The notes under the pieces are model-generated. The model ran no database searches and was not told the DNA's origin. It was given only the letters and a program-made list of their open reading frames with translations. A stretch of DNA of 64,000 nt, from contig NZ_NISY01000011.1 of NCBI RefSeq assembly GCF_007595705.1, positions 1 through 64,000 on the forward strand, read 5' to 3'. The stretch comes from Streptomyces sp. SAJ15 (lineage in GTDB: Bacteria > Actinomycetota > Actinomycetes > Streptomycetales > Streptomycetaceae). Below are positions 52,507 to 62,155 of this stretch, piece by piece; position 1 is the stretch's first letter; each line of letters starts with the position of its first letter. The translations under genes and the position numbers were made by a program.

Positions 52507-55215
52507 CTAGCTGCCCCGTGTGAACACCGCGACCGTGCGGGCCGGTACGGAGAAGGTTCCGGAGTCGGTGTCGTAGGACGCCGTCCTGACGACCTCGTCG
52601 GCGCCGCCGGACTGCACCCGGTGCAGGGCGTAACGGGTGCCGGCGAGGGCGGTGACCGTCTGGGTCTGGCGCTCGGGGGTGGCGTTGAAGACGACGACGA
52701 GGCGGCCGAGGCGCATGGTGATCACGCCCGCGGTCTCGTCCTTGCCGGAGAGGGGGAAGGACAGGGCGGACTGGACGCCGGCGGCCGTGGTCTGGCTGAA
52801 GGCCGGCTCGGTGGTGCGGATGCGCAACAGGTCACGGTAGGCGGCGGAGGCACCGCTGATCTCACGGCAGCCGGGCCGCAGCGCCGGGTCGGCCAGCAGC
52901 GGGGTCGCGTACTTCCACTTGGGCTTGTTGTCGGCGGCCGGCGGCAGCCCGCGGCCGAAGCCGTTGCCCGCCCGACAGTCCCAGTGGAGGGCGTTGAACC
53001 AGTCGCCGCTGTCGTAGGAGTTGCGGTCCAGTGACTTGGAGCGGAGCAGGTCGCTGCCGGCCTGGCTGAGCGTCGGGCCCTGGGAGAGGGTGGCGGTGGC
53101 CATGGCCAGGACCTGCATCCGGGCGCGGTCGCCCGGCGAGGTCCGCTGCGGGAGCTTGAACGCGAGCGCGTCGTAGAGGGACTCGTTGTCGTGGGCGTCG
53201 GCGTAGGCGAGCGCGTCGCCGGGTGCCGCCGCGTAGCCGGCCGGGGAGCCGTTGTAGTCGACCTCGGAGCCCTTGACGGTGCGACCGCGGGAGTCGGTGA
53301 AGGTGTAGGAGGCCAGGTTGCCGCTCAGACCCACCTTGATGAGGTCCTGGTCGTGCAGCAGCCGCGCGCGCTGGTCGGCCGGGGAGCCGTTGCCGGGCGC
53401 GTCGTTGGGGTCGGTGTACAGACCGGAGGCGAAGCCCTGGAGGCGCGGGTCCTCGTCGAAGGGGCCGCCGCCGCGCACCGCGTCGCGCGCCCGGTCGGAG
53501 AAGGTGGCGACGCCGGTCCCCGCCATGTTGCGCTGGGTGGCCTGCTCGAAGCGCGCGTCGCCCGCGACCTCGCCGAAGTCCCAGCCCTCCCCGTAGAGGA
53601 CGATCTTCTTGCCGTCGACGCCGTCACGCTCCGGGGTGAGCGCGTCCAGCGCCTTCCGCACGGCCAGGATGTTGGCCTTCGGGTGGTGCCCCATGAGGTC
53701 GAAGCGGAAGCCGTCGACCTTGTACTGCCGGGCCCAGGTGACCACCGAGTCGACCACGAGCTTGCCCATCATCGCGTTCTCGGGGGCGGTGTTGGCGCAG
53801 CAGGTGGAGGTGGCGACGGAGCCGTCGGCGAGCAGCCGCTGGTAGTAGCCCGGCACGATCCGGTCCAGTACGGACTTCTCGTCCTGGCCGCTGGCGACGG
53901 TGTGGTTGTAGACGACGTCCATGACGGTGCGCAGCCCGGTGCCGTTGAGCCCCTGGACCATGCGGCGGAACTCCACCGTCCGCGCGGTGCCGTCGGGGTC
54001 GGTGGCGTAGGAGCCCTCCGGGACGGTGTAGTGCAGCGGGTCGTAGCCCCAGTTGTAGCCGTCCTTGGCGGCCGTCGCGGCCACGCACTCCTGTTGCCGC
54101 TCGGAGTCGGCCGGCGACGCCGCCAGGTCGCAGTCGGGTTCGGCCTGGTCGGCGCGGCGTTCGGGGATGGTGCCGATGTCGAAGGCCGGCAGCAGGTGGA
54201 CGTAGGAGGTGCCGGAGGCGGCGAGCTTGCGCAGGTGCCGCGTCCCGTCGGAGGCGCGGTCGGTGAAGGCGAGGTAGCCGCCGGGGTGGCTGCTGGTGCG
54301 GTCCGCGATGGAGAAGTCGCGGATGTGCAGCTCCTGGATCTGGGCGTCGCGCAGCGGCACCGCCTTGGGCTTCCTCAGCCGCGACCAGCCCTTGGGGGCG
54401 AGCTTCGGGTCGTTCAGGTCGACGACCAGGCTGCGCGCGGAGTCGGCGGTCAGGGCGGTGGAGTAGGGGTCGGTGACCTTGTTGGTGACCACCCGCTGGA
54501 CCGTCGGGGCGTAGACCCGGACCTGGTAACGGTAGGGCTTGCCCCTCCAGTCGCGCTGGCCGGTGACGCTCCACACCCCGCTGTCGGCCGCGCGGCGCAT
54601 CGGGATCGTCCGCCCGTCGAGCTCCAGGGAGACACGCTGCGCGGTGGGCGCCCACACCGAGAGGGTGGGGCGGCCGTTCCGGAAGACCGGGCCGAGCTCG
54701 GCTCGGCGGGCGGCGCCGGCGTACAGGTCGTCCAGGACGCCGGGGATCTGTACGCCGGTGGCACGCAGCGGCTCACCGTCGGAGGCGCGACGCTGGACGG
54801 CGAGCACCTGGCCGCGCAGCGCCGTGGCGGCCAGGTCGCGGTCGCGCGGATCGACGGCGAAGGCCGGATAGTCCTTCAGGTGCGGGAACTTGGCCCGCTG
54901 CGCCTCGGTCAGCCGCGTCGGCGCCAGCCGCAGGGTGCCGCCCGCGCGGGCCCCCGTGTCGGCGTCGGCGGTCTCGCCGAGCGCGCCGCCGTCGGGCGCG
55001 TACCGCAGCTCTTCGGTGGTGTCGCCGCCGGTCGCGGTCTTCCAGACCACGGTGGAGCGGTCGATCCACTGCGCCTCGGCCGCCGTGGGGGTGACCGGTC
55101 CGGGGGCGGGGGGTGGCGCGGCCTGCGCGGGCGTCGCTGCGGGTACGGCCACCGCGCCCAGCATCAGGGCCAGGGCGACGGTGCCCCGGCGGAGGGTGCC
55201 TCTCACGACGGACAT
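52507..55215 (-). CDS. Secreted type I pullulanase, GH13
   Basis: 902 residues. A signal peptide (LALMLGAVAVPAATPAQA) is followed by N-terminal beta domains and a GH13 barrel. The type I pullulanase signature YNWGYDP lies near residue 385. The four GH13 regions are DVVYNH, GFRFDLMG (Asp nucleophile), GEGWDFG (acid/base Glu) and ADAHDN. It cleaves alpha-1,6 branches of pullulan and starch outside the cell. ATG at 55215 has AAGGAG upstream. It lies 540 bases after the amylase gene on the same strand; together with the mal genes it forms a starch-use cluster. Confidence 0.94.
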   Translation of the reverse strand: MSVVRGTLRRGTVALALMLGAVAVPAATPAQAAPPPAPGPVTPTAAEAQWIDRSTVVWKTATGGDTTEELRYAPDGGALGETADADTGARAGGTLRLAPTRLTEAQRAKFPHLKDYPAFAVDPRDRDLAATALRGQVLAVQRRASDGEPLRATGVQIPGVLDDLYAGAARRAELGPVFRNGRPTLSVWAPTAQRVSLELDGRTIPMRRAADSGVWSVTGQRDWRGKPYRYQVRVYAPTVQRVVTNKVTDPYSTALTADSARSLVVDLNDPKLAPKGWSRLRKPKAVPLRDAQIQELHIRDFSIADRTSSHPGGYLAFTDRASDGTRHLRKLAASGTSYVHLLPAFDIGTIPERRADQAEPDCDLAASPADSERQQECVAATAAKDGYNWGYDPLHYTVPEGSYATDPDGTARTVEFRRMVQGLNGTGLRTVMDVVYNHTVASGQDEKSVLDRIVPGYYQRLLADGSVATSTCCANTAPENAMMGKLVVDSVVTWARQYKVDGFRFDLMGHHPKANILAVRKALDALTPERDGVDGKKIVLYGEGWDFGEVAGDARFEQATQRNMAGTGVATFSDRARDAVRGGGPFDEDPRLQGFASGLYTDPNDAPGNGSPADQRARLLHDQDLIKVGLSGNLASYTFTDSRGRTVKGSEVDYNGSPAGYAAAPGDALAYADAHDNESLYDALAFKLPQRTSPGDRARMQVLAMATATLSQGPTLSQAGSDLLRSKSLDRNSYDSGDWFNALHWDCRAGNGFGRGLPPAADNKPKWKYATPLLADPALRPGCREISGASAAYRDLLRIRTTEPAFSQTTAAGVQSALSFPLSGKDETAGVITMRLGRLVVVFNATPERQTQTVTALAGTRYALHRVQSGGADEVVRTASYDTDSGTFSVPARTVAVFTRGS

Positions 55216-55254
55216 GACGGGATGGGCTCCTTCGGGAAGGGAGGAGTGGGGCCG

Positions 55255-55700
55255 CCCGGCGCGGCGGGGTTATGCGCCGGGCGGCCGGTACGGGGGGGTG
55301 CGTCCACCAGCCGTGCGGTGGTGCGGGCACCGGCCATGCGGTCTTGCGGTCCGCGGTCATGCGGTGGTGCGTGGCGCCCGCCCCGCGCGCCGGTACGGCG
55401 GTACGGGCACCAGTCCTGCGGTCCTGCGGTCTTGCGGTGGTGCGTGGCGCTCGCACCGCGCGCCGGTACGGCGGTACGGGCACCGGTCGTGCGGTGGTGC
55501 GTGCTGCGGGCGCCTGTCTTGCGGTCCTTCGGCCACGCGGTGGTGCGTGGCACCGGTCATGCGGTCCTGCGGTGGTACGTGGTGCGGGACCAGTCCCGCG
55601 GGTCGTGCGTGGCGCGGGCGCCGGTCCCGTGGTTCTGCCGTGGTGCGGGGTGCGGGCGCCGGTCCCGCGGTGGTGCGGGCCCGGCCGGGGTGGCCCGGCG
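55255..55700. repeat. Degenerate repeats of GCGGTGGTGCGTGGC type
   Basis: The motif GCGGTGGTGCG recurs about eight times at irregular 30-70 base spacing. A block around CCGCGCGCCGGTACGGCGGT occurs at 55383 and 55456, a 73-base period. Confidence 0.75.
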
Positions 55701-55701
55701 T

Positions 55702-55739
55702 CCCGTGCCGGTGCGGCGGCTGGGCCGTACCGGCACGGG
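55702..55739 (-). terminator. Terminator of the amylase gene
   Basis: Perfect 11-base arms (CCCGTGCCGGT and complement) around a 16-base loop, 20 bases beyond the amylase stop. Confidence 0.75.
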
Positions 55740-55758
55740 GGCACCGAGGCCGGTCGGA

Positions 55759-57144
55759 TCAGCCGCAGCCGCGCGCGCCGACGTGCAGTGCCACCGCCGT
55801 GTTGGCGCCCAGGGTGGCGGTGAAGCGGCCTGAGCCGTCCACGGTCACCGGCCGGTTGGACTGCACGTCGCAGTAGCCGCCGGCCGGCAGCGAGGTCTGG
55901 AAGGTGCGGGTCAGCGCGGAAGTCTCGTGGTTGATGGCCACGTACGCCTTGTCCCCGCGCCCGAAGGCGATGGCGTCGGCGCCGTTGTCCCACCAGTCGG
56001 TGACCCCCTGACCGCGGGCCACGTTCCGGAAGGCGACCATCGAGGAGATCTCGGGCCAGGCGTGCTGGCACTTCCAGCCGTCCTGCCAGCAGGCGTTCAC
56101 CGTGCCGCCGCCCGGCGGACCGGCGTCCTTGTCGGACCACTCGTAGCCCGAGTGGACGTCCGGGGCGCCGTAGGGCCAGGCGAGCATGAAGACGTTGGCG
56201 AGGGTGTAGTTCGCACCGTCCTTGTAGTTGAGGGTGTCGCCGCCGCGCTCGGTGTCGTGGTTGTCGACGAAGACGCCGGCCTTGGCGGAGGGCATGTAGG
56301 CCCAGCCCTCGCCGTAGTTCTTCAGGTAGGCGAGGTTCTCGTTGTTGAAGACCCGCTTGAGGTCGCGGGCGTAGCGGAACTCCTGGACGTCGCCGTTGCC
56401 GAGGTACTCGTCCGGCTGCACCGCCTCGCCCTGTCCGTGGATCGCCTCCTGCTTCCAGTAGACGTTCGGATTGGTGAGCTTGGCCTTGACGGCGGCGAGG
56501 TCGGCGGCGGGCATGTGCTTGGCGGCGTCGATGCGGAAGCCGTCCACGCCGAGCGAGAGCAGGTCGTTCATATAGCCGGCGAGCTTCGTGCGGACGTACT
56601 CCTCACCGGTGTCCAGGTCGGCGAGGCCGACGAGCTCGCAGTGCTGGACGTTGTACCGGTCGCGGTAGTTGTCGCCGATCTGCGAGGTGCAGTCGTCCAT
56701 GTCCCAGCCCGCGTAGGTGCCGGGGTAGTCGTACTTCGTATACGGCGAGCCGCCGGTGCCGGTGCCGGATCCGGCCGCCATGTGGTTGATGACGGTGTCG
56801 GCGACGACCTTCACGCCCGCCTTGTGGCAGGTGTCCACCATGTTCTTGAAGGCGGTGCGGTCGCCCAGCCGGCCGGCGATCTTGTAGCTGACGGGCTGGT
56901 AGGAGGTCCACCACTGGGGACCCTGGATGTGCTCCTGCGGCGGCGAGACCTGGACGTAGCCGTAGCCCGCCGGGCCGAGGCTGTCGGTGCACGCCTTGGC
57001 TACGGAGGCGAAGCGCCATTCGAAGAGGACGGCGGTGACGTCCTTGGTGCCGGGCGGGGCCGCTTGCGCCTGGTGGGGCAGGGCAAGCACCGCCGTCGCA
57101 CCCGCCGTGAGGGCGAGGGCGGCGGCAGCGGTTCTGCTGGCCAT
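55759..57144 (-). CDS. Secreted alpha-amylase, GH13
   Basis: 461 residues of the Streptomyces amylase group. After the signal peptide (ALALTAGATAVLALPHQAQA) comes a GH13 barrel with DTVINHMA, GFRIDAAKHM, and FVDNHDTERGG as conserved regions. It ends after the beta-sheet domain and lacks a C-terminal starch-binding module. It hydrolyses internal alpha-1,4 bonds of starch. ATG at 57144 has CAGGAG upstream. Two CTTGCTG direct repeats upstream fit MalR/Reg1-type control. Confidence 0.94.
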   Translation of the reverse strand: MASRTAAAALALTAGATAVLALPHQAQAAPPGTKDVTAVLFEWRFASVAKACTDSLGPAGYGYVQVSPPQEHIQGPQWWTSYQPVSYKIAGRLGDRTAFKNMVDTCHKAGVKVVADTVINHMAAGSGTGTGGSPYTKYDYPGTYAGWDMDDCTSQIGDNYRDRYNVQHCELVGLADLDTGEEYVRTKLAGYMNDLLSLGVDGFRIDAAKHMPAADLAAVKAKLTNPNVYWKQEAIHGQGEAVQPDEYLGNGDVQEFRYARDLKRVFNNENLAYLKNYGEGWAYMPSAKAGVFVDNHDTERGGDTLNYKDGANYTLANVFMLAWPYGAPDVHSGYEWSDKDAGPPGGGTVNACWQDGWKCQHAWPEISSMVAFRNVARGQGVTDWWDNGADAIAFGRGDKAYVAINHETSALTRTFQTSLPAGGYCDVQSNRPVTVDGSGRFTATLGANTAVALHVGARGCG

Positions 57145-57247
57145 CGGTACTCCTGCATGGGGGAAGCTGTCGCTGATGAGATGAGCCTCATGCGGCAACG
57201 CGCCATGCCCGTAAGGCCACTGAAAGGTTTCCGAGGTCCTTCAGGTT

Positions 57248-57275
57248 CTTGCTGAAAGACGCCAGTCGCTTGCTG
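57248..57275 (-). promoter_or_regulatory. CTTGCTG direct repeats of the amylase promoter
   Basis: CTTGCTG occurs at 57248-57254 and 57269-57275, exactly two helical turns apart, about 105-130 bases before the amylase start. Related CTTGC direct repeats are known in Streptomyces amylase promoters as repressor sites. Confidence 0.6.
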
Positions 57276-57307
57276 GCTACCGGACGGTACCTTTGACGTT
57301 CTCTTGG

Positions 57308-57347
57308 TGCAAGACCTTTCGCAAGGCATTGCGGCGGTGTTACGTTC
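57308..57347 (+). promoter_or_regulatory. Orphan mal-type promoter
   Basis: From TGCAAG to TTACGTTC this stretch matches 63631-63669 with one gap and a few changes, including GCAAGGCATTGC and TGTTACGTTC. It faces the plus strand, where no gene follows, only the 3' end of malR on the other strand. It looks like the remnant of a promoter whose gene was lost or moved. Confidence 0.6.
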
Positions 57348-57478
57348 TGCCGCAGACTCCGGTCCGGCCGGCCGGGGGTCCGGGTTCGGACCCCACGCGC
57401 CCGGCCGGCCGGACCGGTCCCTACGAGCCCGTGCGAGCCGCCCCGTGCGCGGGCGCCCGCACGGGCCCGCGGGCCGGG

Positions 57479-58504
57479 TCAGTTGCTCTGTCGCGGCTGC
57501 GCGGTCGAGCCCCGGACGACCAGGTCCGGCTGGAAGACGAACTCCGTCGGCGGCACGGGGTTGCCCTCGATCTCCTCCAACAGGGCGCCGACCGCCGCGG
57601 TGGCCATGGCCTGCACCGGCTGCCGGACCGTGGTCAGCGGCGGGTCGGTGAACGCGATCAGCGGCGAGTCGTCGAAGCCCACGACCGAGACGTCCCAGGG
57701 GACCTGGAGCCCCCGGCGGCGCGCCTCGCGGATCGCGCCCAGCGCCATCAGGTCGCTGCCGCAGACGATGCCGGTGCACCCGCGGTCGAGCAGCGCGCCC
57801 GCCGCCACCTGCCCGCCCTCGACGGTGAACAGGGTGTGCCGCACCAGATCGCCGGCCTCCTCGGCGGAGCGGCCCAACTCGGCGCCGAGCGCGGCGACGA
57901 AGCCCTCCGCCTTGCGCCGGGCCGGGACGTAGCGCGCCGGGCCGACCGCGAGCCCGATCCGCTCATGGCCGAGCGCGACCAGGTGGCGCACCGCCATCCG
58001 GGCCGCGGCCCGGTCGTCGGGGGAGACGAAGGGCGCCCGGATGTGCTCGCTGTAGCCGTTGATGAGCACGAACGGGACGCCCCGGGCGGACAGTTCGGCG
58101 TAGCGGGTGGGGTCGGCGGTGGTGTCGGCGTGCTGCCCGGACAGGAAGACGATGCCGGTGACGCCGCGCTCCTCCAGCTGCTCCACCAGCTCGTCCTCGG
58201 TGGCCCCGCCCGGCATCTCGGTGCACAGCACCGGGGTGTACCCGTGGCCCGCCAGCGTCTGCTCGATGACCTGCGCGAACGCCGGGAAGATGGGGTTGGT
58301 GAGCTCCGGGATCACCAACCCCACCAGTCCGGCGCTGCGCCGCCGCAGCCGCACCGGGCGCTCGTAGCCCAGCACGTCGAGGGCGGCCAGCACCCGCTGC
58401 CGGGTGCTGCCCGCCACGCCCGCCTTGCCGTTGAGCACCCGGCTGACGGTGGCCTCGCTGACCGAGGCCTGGGCCGCGATGTCCGCGAGCCGCGGAGTGG
58501 TCAC
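57479..58504 (-). CDS. malR: LacI-family maltose regulator MalR
   Basis: 341 residues. The N-terminal LacI helix-turn-helix is TPRLADIAAQASVSEATVSR followed by the hinge VLNGKAGV, then a periplasmic-binding-like sensor domain (VGLVIPELTNPIFPAFAQVI). It represses the mal and amylase genes until maltooligosaccharide is present. GTG at 58504 overlaps the alpha-glucosidase stop by four bases (GTGA), so translation is coupled. Because of the frameshift in the upstream gene, malR is also the in-frame tail of an 873-residue fused frame starting at 60100. Confidence 0.9.
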   Translation of the reverse strand: MTTPRLADIAAQASVSEATVSRVLNGKAGVAGSTRQRVLAALDVLGYERPVRLRRRSAGLVGLVIPELTNPIFPAFAQVIEQTLAGHGYTPVLCTEMPGGATEDELVEQLEERGVTGIVFLSGQHADTTADPTRYAELSARGVPFVLINGYSEHIRAPFVSPDDRAAARMAVRHLVALGHERIGLAVGPARYVPARRKAEGFVAALGAELGRSAEEAGDLVRHTLFTVEGGQVAAGALLDRGCTGIVCGSDLMALGAIREARRRGLQVPWDVSVVGFDDSPLIAFTDPPLTTVRQPVQAMATAAVGALLEEIEGNPVPPTEFVFQPDLVVRGSTAQPRQSN

Positions 58505-60100
58505 GCCGCCCACCAGACCGCGGTGTCCGCGGGCAGCTCGTAGGTGTCGCCGTCGGCCTCCGGCGCCGGCCCGCTGGTCAGCAGCGTCCGGCCGGGCGCC
58601 GGGATCCGCACCGGCCGGCCGGTGGTGTTGACGGTGCAGACGAAGTCCTCGCGACGGAAGGCGAGCACGCCCTCGGGGGCCTCCAGCCACTCCACCGACT
58701 CCCCCGCGCCCAGGGCCGGGTGCTCGCGCCGCAGCGCGATGGCGGAGCGGTAGAGCTCCAGGGTGGAGCTCGGGTCGCCGGTCTGGGCCTCGACGCTGAG
58801 CGCGGCCCAGCCGTCTCGTGCCCGACCACGGGATCGGCACCCGGCAGCCGTCGCGCAGCCCCTCCTGCCCGGACTCCCGGAAGAAGGACGGGTCCTGGCG
58901 GACCTCGTCGGGCAGGTCGACGACCTCGGGAAGGCCGAGCTCCTCGCCCTGGTAGATGTAGGTGGAGCCGGGCAGCGCCAGCATCAGCAGCGCCGCCGCC
59001 CGGGCCCGCCGCAGCCCCTGCTCCGGGCTCTCCTCCGCGTAGCGCGTGGTGTGCCGCACCACATCGTGGTTGGACAGCACCCACGTCGTCGGCGCCCCGA
59101 CCGGAAGCATCGCCTCCAGGGACTCGTCGATGACCTCGCGCATCTTCTTCGCCTCCCAGGGGGTGCCCAGGAAGTGGAAGTTGAACGCCTGGTGCAGCTC
59201 GTCCGAGCGCAGGTAGAGCGCGGTGCGGTCGGCGCTGGGGGTCCATGCCTCGGCGACGCCGATCCGGTCCCCGGCGTACTCGTCGAGGACGGTGCGCCAG
59301 GAACGGTAGATCTCGTGCACCCCGTCCTGGTCGAAGAACGGCATGGGCTGGTTGCCCAGCAGCTTCAGCTGCTCGTTGTGCCCGAGGTCCGGCAGCCCGG
59401 CGGCCTTGACCAGGCCGTGCGCGACGTCGATCCGGAACCCGTCCACGCCCAGGTCCAGCCAGAACCGCAGGATCGAGCGGAACTCGTCGTGTACGGCGGG
59501 GTGCTCCCAGTTGAAGTCCGGCTGCTCCGGGGCGAACAGGTGCAGGTACCAGTCGCCGGGGGTGCCGTCCGGGTTGACGGTGCGGGTCCAGGCCGGGCCG
59601 CCGAAGAGCGACTCCCAGTCGTTCGGCGGCAGCTCCCCGTCCGCGCCCTTGCCGGGGCGGAAGTGGAAGCGCTCGCGCAGCGCGGAGCCGGGGCCCTCGC
59701 GCAGCGCCTGGACGAACCACGCGTGCTGGTCGGAGCAGTGGTTGGGCACCAGGTCCACGATGATCCGCATGCCCAGCCGGTGCGCCTCGCGGATCACGGC
59801 GTCGGCGTCGAGCAGGGTGCCGAACATCGGGTCGATGGCCCGGTAGTCGGCGACGTCATAGCCCGCGTCGGCCTGCGGGGAGGCGTAGAAGGGGCTGAGC
59901 CAGACGGCGTCGACGCCGAGGTCCTTCAGATAGGGCAGCCGGCTGCGCACGCCTTCGAGGTCGCCCATGCCGTCGCCGTTGCCGTCGGCGAAGCTGCGCG
60001 GATAGACCTGGTAGATCACCGCGTCGCGCCACCAGCCCGGTCTGCCGGCCGTGGCGACGGTGGCCGTGCCGGTGGTGGGGTCAGCGAGGTGCTGCGTCAT
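58501..60100 (-). pseudogene. aglA: Alpha-glucosidase, GH13, frameshifted
   Basis: A 532-residue intracellular alpha-glucosidase after correction. The N terminus (GWWRDAVIYQVYPRSFADGN) and GH13 regions DLVPNHCSDQH, GFRIDVAHGLV, GVAEAW and NHDVVRH are intact. Near 58814-58817, after about codon 428, one extra base shifts the frame. The expected C terminus (EGVLAFRREDFVCTVNTTG..DTAVWWAA, stop at 58501) continues in another frame. The 1600-base span is one base more than a multiple of three, in agreement. Unrepaired, the frame runs into malR without a stop. It is either a sequencing error or a real lesion affecting only the C-terminal beta domain. The ATG at 60100 is clear. Confidence 0.85.
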
Positions 60101-60247
60101 GGCTTCCTTGGTGTCGTTGAGTGAGTTGCGGTCGGCTCGGGGGCGTCCGGCCGTCGGTCGAACGCCCGGGGCGCCGGACGGGCTGGGTGTGCCGGACGAC
60201 GCCGGCGCGCCGGAGGTGACGTCGGCGCGTCGGCGTCGAGCCGGGTG

Positions 60248-61102
60248 TCAGGACTTGGTCGCGCCCGCCGTCAGTCCGGCCACCAGATGGCGCTGCGCCC
60301 AGGAGAAGACCAGTGCCGCGGGGATGGCGATCATGACGGCGGCGGCCGTCATCGCGCCCCAGTCGGAGCTGTACTGGTTGACGAAGGTCTGCAGGCCGGC
60401 GGCGAGGGTGAGGTTCTCCTCGCCGGTCATGAACGCGGAGGCGTAGGCGACCTCGGCCCAGGCGGTGATGAAGGTGTAGAAGGCGGTCACCGCCAGGCCC
60501 GGCCGGGCCAGCGGGACGATCAGCCGCCAGAAGGTGCCGAAGGGGTTGAGGCCGTCCACCCGGCCGGACTCGTCGATCTCCACCGGGATGGTGTCGAAGA
60601 AGCCCTTCATCATCCAGGCGCAGAACGGCACGGCGACCGTGAGGTAGGTGACGATCAGCGAGATCGGCTGGTTGAGCCAGCCGAGCGTCGACATGATGTT
60701 GTACAGCGGCACGATGAGGATGGCCACCGGGAACATCTGGGTGAGCAGCAGCAGCCACATCAGCGGGCGCATGCCGGGGAAGCGGAAGCGGCTGACGGCG
60801 TAGCCGGTGGTGGCGGCGACGAAGACGCCGAGGACCGTGGTGATGGCCACGACGAAGAGCGAGTTGCCGAACCAGGTCAGGAACTCGGTGTCGTTCAGGA
60901 CGTGGTCGTAGTTCTCCAGGGTCGGGTTCTTGACCACGTCGGTGCTGAACGACTCGCTCTTGGGCTTGAGCGAGGTGACCAGCAGCCACAGCGGCGGGAA
61001 GACCGCGACGGCGGAGGCGATCAGCAGCGTGAGGTGGAGCCCGACGGAGGCGAGCGGGGAGCGCTGGTCGCGCTGGCGGGGGCGGGTCGTGCGTGCGGCC
61101 AT
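60248..61102 (-). CDS. malG: Maltose ABC transporter permease MalG
   Basis: 284 residues with six helices and the permease EAA loop (EIDESGRVDGLNPFGTFWRLIVPLARPG). It forms the membrane channel with MalF. The start is two bases after the malF stop, so they are coupled. No ATPase gene is in the cluster; in Streptomyces the shared ATPase MsiK is encoded elsewhere. The 147 bases to the alpha-glucosidase gene contain GCCGGACG repeats. Confidence 0.94.
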   Translation of the reverse strand: MAARTTRPRQRDQRSPLASVGLHLTLLIASAVAVFPPLWLLVTSLKPKSESFSTDVVKNPTLENYDHVLNDTEFLTWFGNSLFVVAITTVLGVFVAATTGYAVSRFRFPGMRPLMWLLLLTQMFPVAILIVPLYNIMSTLGWLNQPISLIVTYLTVAVPFCAWMMKGFFDTIPVEIDESGRVDGLNPFGTFWRLIVPLARPGLAVTAFYTFITAWAEVAYASAFMTGEENLTLAAGLQTFVNQYSSDWGAMTAAAVMIAIPAALVFSWAQRHLVAGLTAGATKS

Positions 61103-61104
61103 GG

Positions 61105-62139
61105 CTACCACACCTCTCCCTGCTTGCGGAGCGAACGGCGGTAGACCACCGCGAAGAGCAGAAGGATGAGCAGGATGAGGACGCCCCAGGCGGAGGCGCC
61201 GGCGAAGTCGCGGGGGCTGTTGACGAAGGACAGCCGGTACGCGTACGTCACCAGGATCTCCGTGCTGTCCCCGGGCCCGCCGCGGGTGAGCAGGAAGATC
61301 ACCGGGAACATGTTGAAGGTCCAGATGGTGGAGAGCAGGATGACGGTACTGCTCACCGAGCGCAGCCCGGGCATGGTGATGTGCCGGAACCGCTGCCAGG
61401 GACTCGCGCCGTCCATCTCGGCGGCCTCGTAGAGCTCGCCGGGGATGGACTGGAGCCCGCCCAGCAGGGCGACCAGCATGAACGGCACGCCGAGCCAGAC
61501 GTTGACGGCGATCACCGAGACCTTGGCCATGGTCGGGTCGTTCAGCCACGGCACGGCGTCGATGCCGCCACCCTCGAGGATCTTGTTGAGGATGCCGTTC
61601 TTCTCGTTGTAGAGGAGTCGCCAGGCGAAGACCGAGACGAAGGCGGGGACCGCCCAGGGCAGGATCAGCAGCGAGCGGTAGAGGGTGCGGCCGGCGAACT
61701 TGCGGTTGAGCATGACCGCGAGTCCGAGGCCGAGGCCGAAGGAGAGCGCCACACAGCTGACGGTCCAGGTCACCGTCCAGCCGAGGCGGTCCCAGAAGAG
61801 GCCGTCCTTCAGGATGGCGGTGAAGTTGTCCAGGCCGACGAAGTCGTAGGTGGCCGGGATGTGGTTGACGCCGATGGTGCGCTCGACGTTGGCCTCGTTG
61901 GCGTCGGTCAGCGACAGGTAGACGCCGCGGACCAGCGGATAACCGATGATCACGCCGATCACGATCACCACGGGGGCGACCATGGCCCAGGCGTACCAGT
62001 GGGTGGTCAGGGCGCGGCGGATCCGGCCGGGCGCGCCGGCGGACCGGGAAGCGTGCTTGTCAGTCCCGCGGCCCCGGCCGGGGGCGTCCTTCTCGACGCC
62101 CCCGGCCGGTCCCGCCGACTGCCTGGTCTCGACAGTCAT
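61105..62139 (-). CDS. malF: Maltose ABC transporter permease MalF
   Basis: 344 residues. A Gly/Pro-rich cytoplasmic N terminus of about 35 residues precedes six helices. The EAA loop is LYEAAEMDGASPWQRFRHIT. ATG at 62139 lies 16 bases after the malE stop. It works with MalG and the lipoprotein MalE to import maltose and maltodextrins. Confidence 0.94.
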   Translation of the reverse strand: MTVETRQSAGPAGGVEKDAPGRGRGTDKHASRSAGAPGRIRRALTTHWYAWAMVAPVVIVIGVIIGYPLVRGVYLSLTDANEANVERTIGVNHIPATYDFVGLDNFTAILKDGLFWDRLGWTVTWTVSCVALSFGLGLGLAVMLNRKFAGRTLYRSLLILPWAVPAFVSVFAWRLLYNEKNGILNKILEGGGIDAVPWLNDPTMAKVSVIAVNVWLGVPFMLVALLGGLQSIPGELYEAAEMDGASPWQRFRHITMPGLRSVSSTVILLSTIWTFNMFPVIFLLTRGGPGDSTEILVTYAYRLSFVNSPRDFAGASAWGVLILLILLLFAVVYRRSLRKQGEVW

Positions 62140-62155
62140 CGGTTACGTCCCGCCC

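Larger units (their letters stand above)
55216..55758. other. Repetitive spacer between amylase and pullulanase genes
   Basis: 543 bases holding a degenerate repeat region (55255-55700) and the amylase terminator. The pullulanase promoter must lie in or beyond the repeats, unless it is read through from the amylase gene. I could not find boxes. Confidence 0.5.
57145..57478. other. Region between amylase and malR genes
   Basis: 334 bases without a gene. It contains the amylase promoter repeats (57248-57275) and, facing the other way, an orphan copy of a mal-type promoter (57308-57347). The remainder (57350-57478) is GC-rich. Confidence 0.6.

Noticed and set aside
55216..55700. Small genes in the amylase-pullulanase spacer
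   Set aside because: All frames give repetitive Arg/Thr/Gly-rich sequence from tandem DNA repeats, on both strands alike.
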